From the NCBI GenBank assembly GCA_027347125.1, contig DAIERC010000150.1:1-15198 (forward strand): a stretch of DNA of 15,198 nucleotides, read 5' to 3'. Of this stretch, positions 15,045 through 15,198 are shown piece by piece. A program made the position numbers and the translations under genes. The stretch comes from Ignavibacteriales bacterium. GTDB lineage: Bacteria; Bacteroidota; Ignavibacteria; Ignavibacteriales; Ignavibacteriaceae. Numbering within the stretch: the stretch's first letter is position 1; each line of letters begins with the position of its first letter. A model generated the notes under the pieces. That model was not told the origin of the DNA. It did not search any database and worked only from the letters and a program-made list of their open reading frames with translations.

Positions 15045-15198
15045 TTAATTATAGTTCATTAAAATCATTTGGGGAGGTTTGAATAAAATCTCCGGATTTA
15101 ATTCTGAGTAATAAATTCCGCTTGCAATTTAGTTGCATCAAAATTCATTTCGTGATAACCAGCTTGTAACCCTCCATTTTTTTTAAGTGATTTGTTCG
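15045..15198 (-). pseudogene. Frameshifted C-terminal sorting domain of a T9SS cargo protein (5' part outside window)
   Basis: Reading minus from the right edge, LQAGYHEMNFDATKLQ (15068–15021 in descending order) looks like the start of a type A T9SS sorting domain. Its frame then stops at 15097. The expected continuation appears piecewise in other frames: GIYYSEL (15119–15099), SGDFIQT (15096–15076) and QMILMNYN with a stop (15071–15045). Placed end to end, these give the usual motif order of such a domain (Gly-Ile-Tyr-Tyr, Ser-Gly-Asp, then a hydrophobic end). At least three frame changes separate the pieces. The gene it belonged to lies mainly beyond the window. The intact protein would have been exported and attached to the cell surface. 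Confidence 0.6.

Overview
The window is AT-rich and looks like chromosomal DNA from the Bacteroidota–Ignavibacteriota side of the tree, most likely an Ignavibacteria-type organism. This is inferred from family content only: a serine palmitoyltransferase-like enzyme, a DUF4835 protein, a helix-hairpin-helix/outer-membrane barrel protein, a Bacteroidota-like TAnnTTTG promoter box before the UvrD/PcrA gene, and the decayed tail of a type IX secretion (T9SS) cargo gene. No rRNA, tRNA, CRISPR array or intact mobile element was found.

Left part (1–2147, plus strand): the 3' part of an alpha-oxoamine synthase, best read as serine palmitoyltransferase, is followed by a long tandem-GNAT acyltransferase of the YghO-like group. 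The pair looks like the first steps of bacterial ceramide synthesis. A terminator-like hairpin lies between them and a strong terminator closes the block.

Envelope part (2184–7999): a secreted HEAT-like/cyclophilin fusion (+) overlaps by 4 nt, tail to tail, with a secreted DUF4835 protein (-). Two plus-strand outer-membrane proteins follow: a small PorV-like barrel and a large barrel with an N-terminal ComEA-like HhH domain. Two promoter-like sequences face each other between the divergent genes.

Signalling part (8006–10258, minus strand): two tandem paralogues each carry a receiver domain, a coiled linker and a class III nucleotidyl cyclase. The downstream copy has a complete catalytic set. 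The upstream copy keeps the metal aspartates but has lost the catalytic arginine and has a changed purine-recognition residue, which suggests a heterodimeric or pseudo-cyclase arrangement under phosphorylation control.

Right part: a 35-residue single-span membrane protein (+), possibly preceded by a 12-codon ORF, shares a bidirectional terminator with a PPi-type phosphofructokinase (-). A UvrD/PcrA helicase (-) follows, with an operator-like palindrome across its predicted promoter. The last ~650 bases hold no intact gene. They contain a GC-richer patch, a doubtful ORF remnant and, at the edge, a T9SS C-terminal sorting domain broken by three frame changes. All family assignments come from reading motifs by eye; no database search was run.
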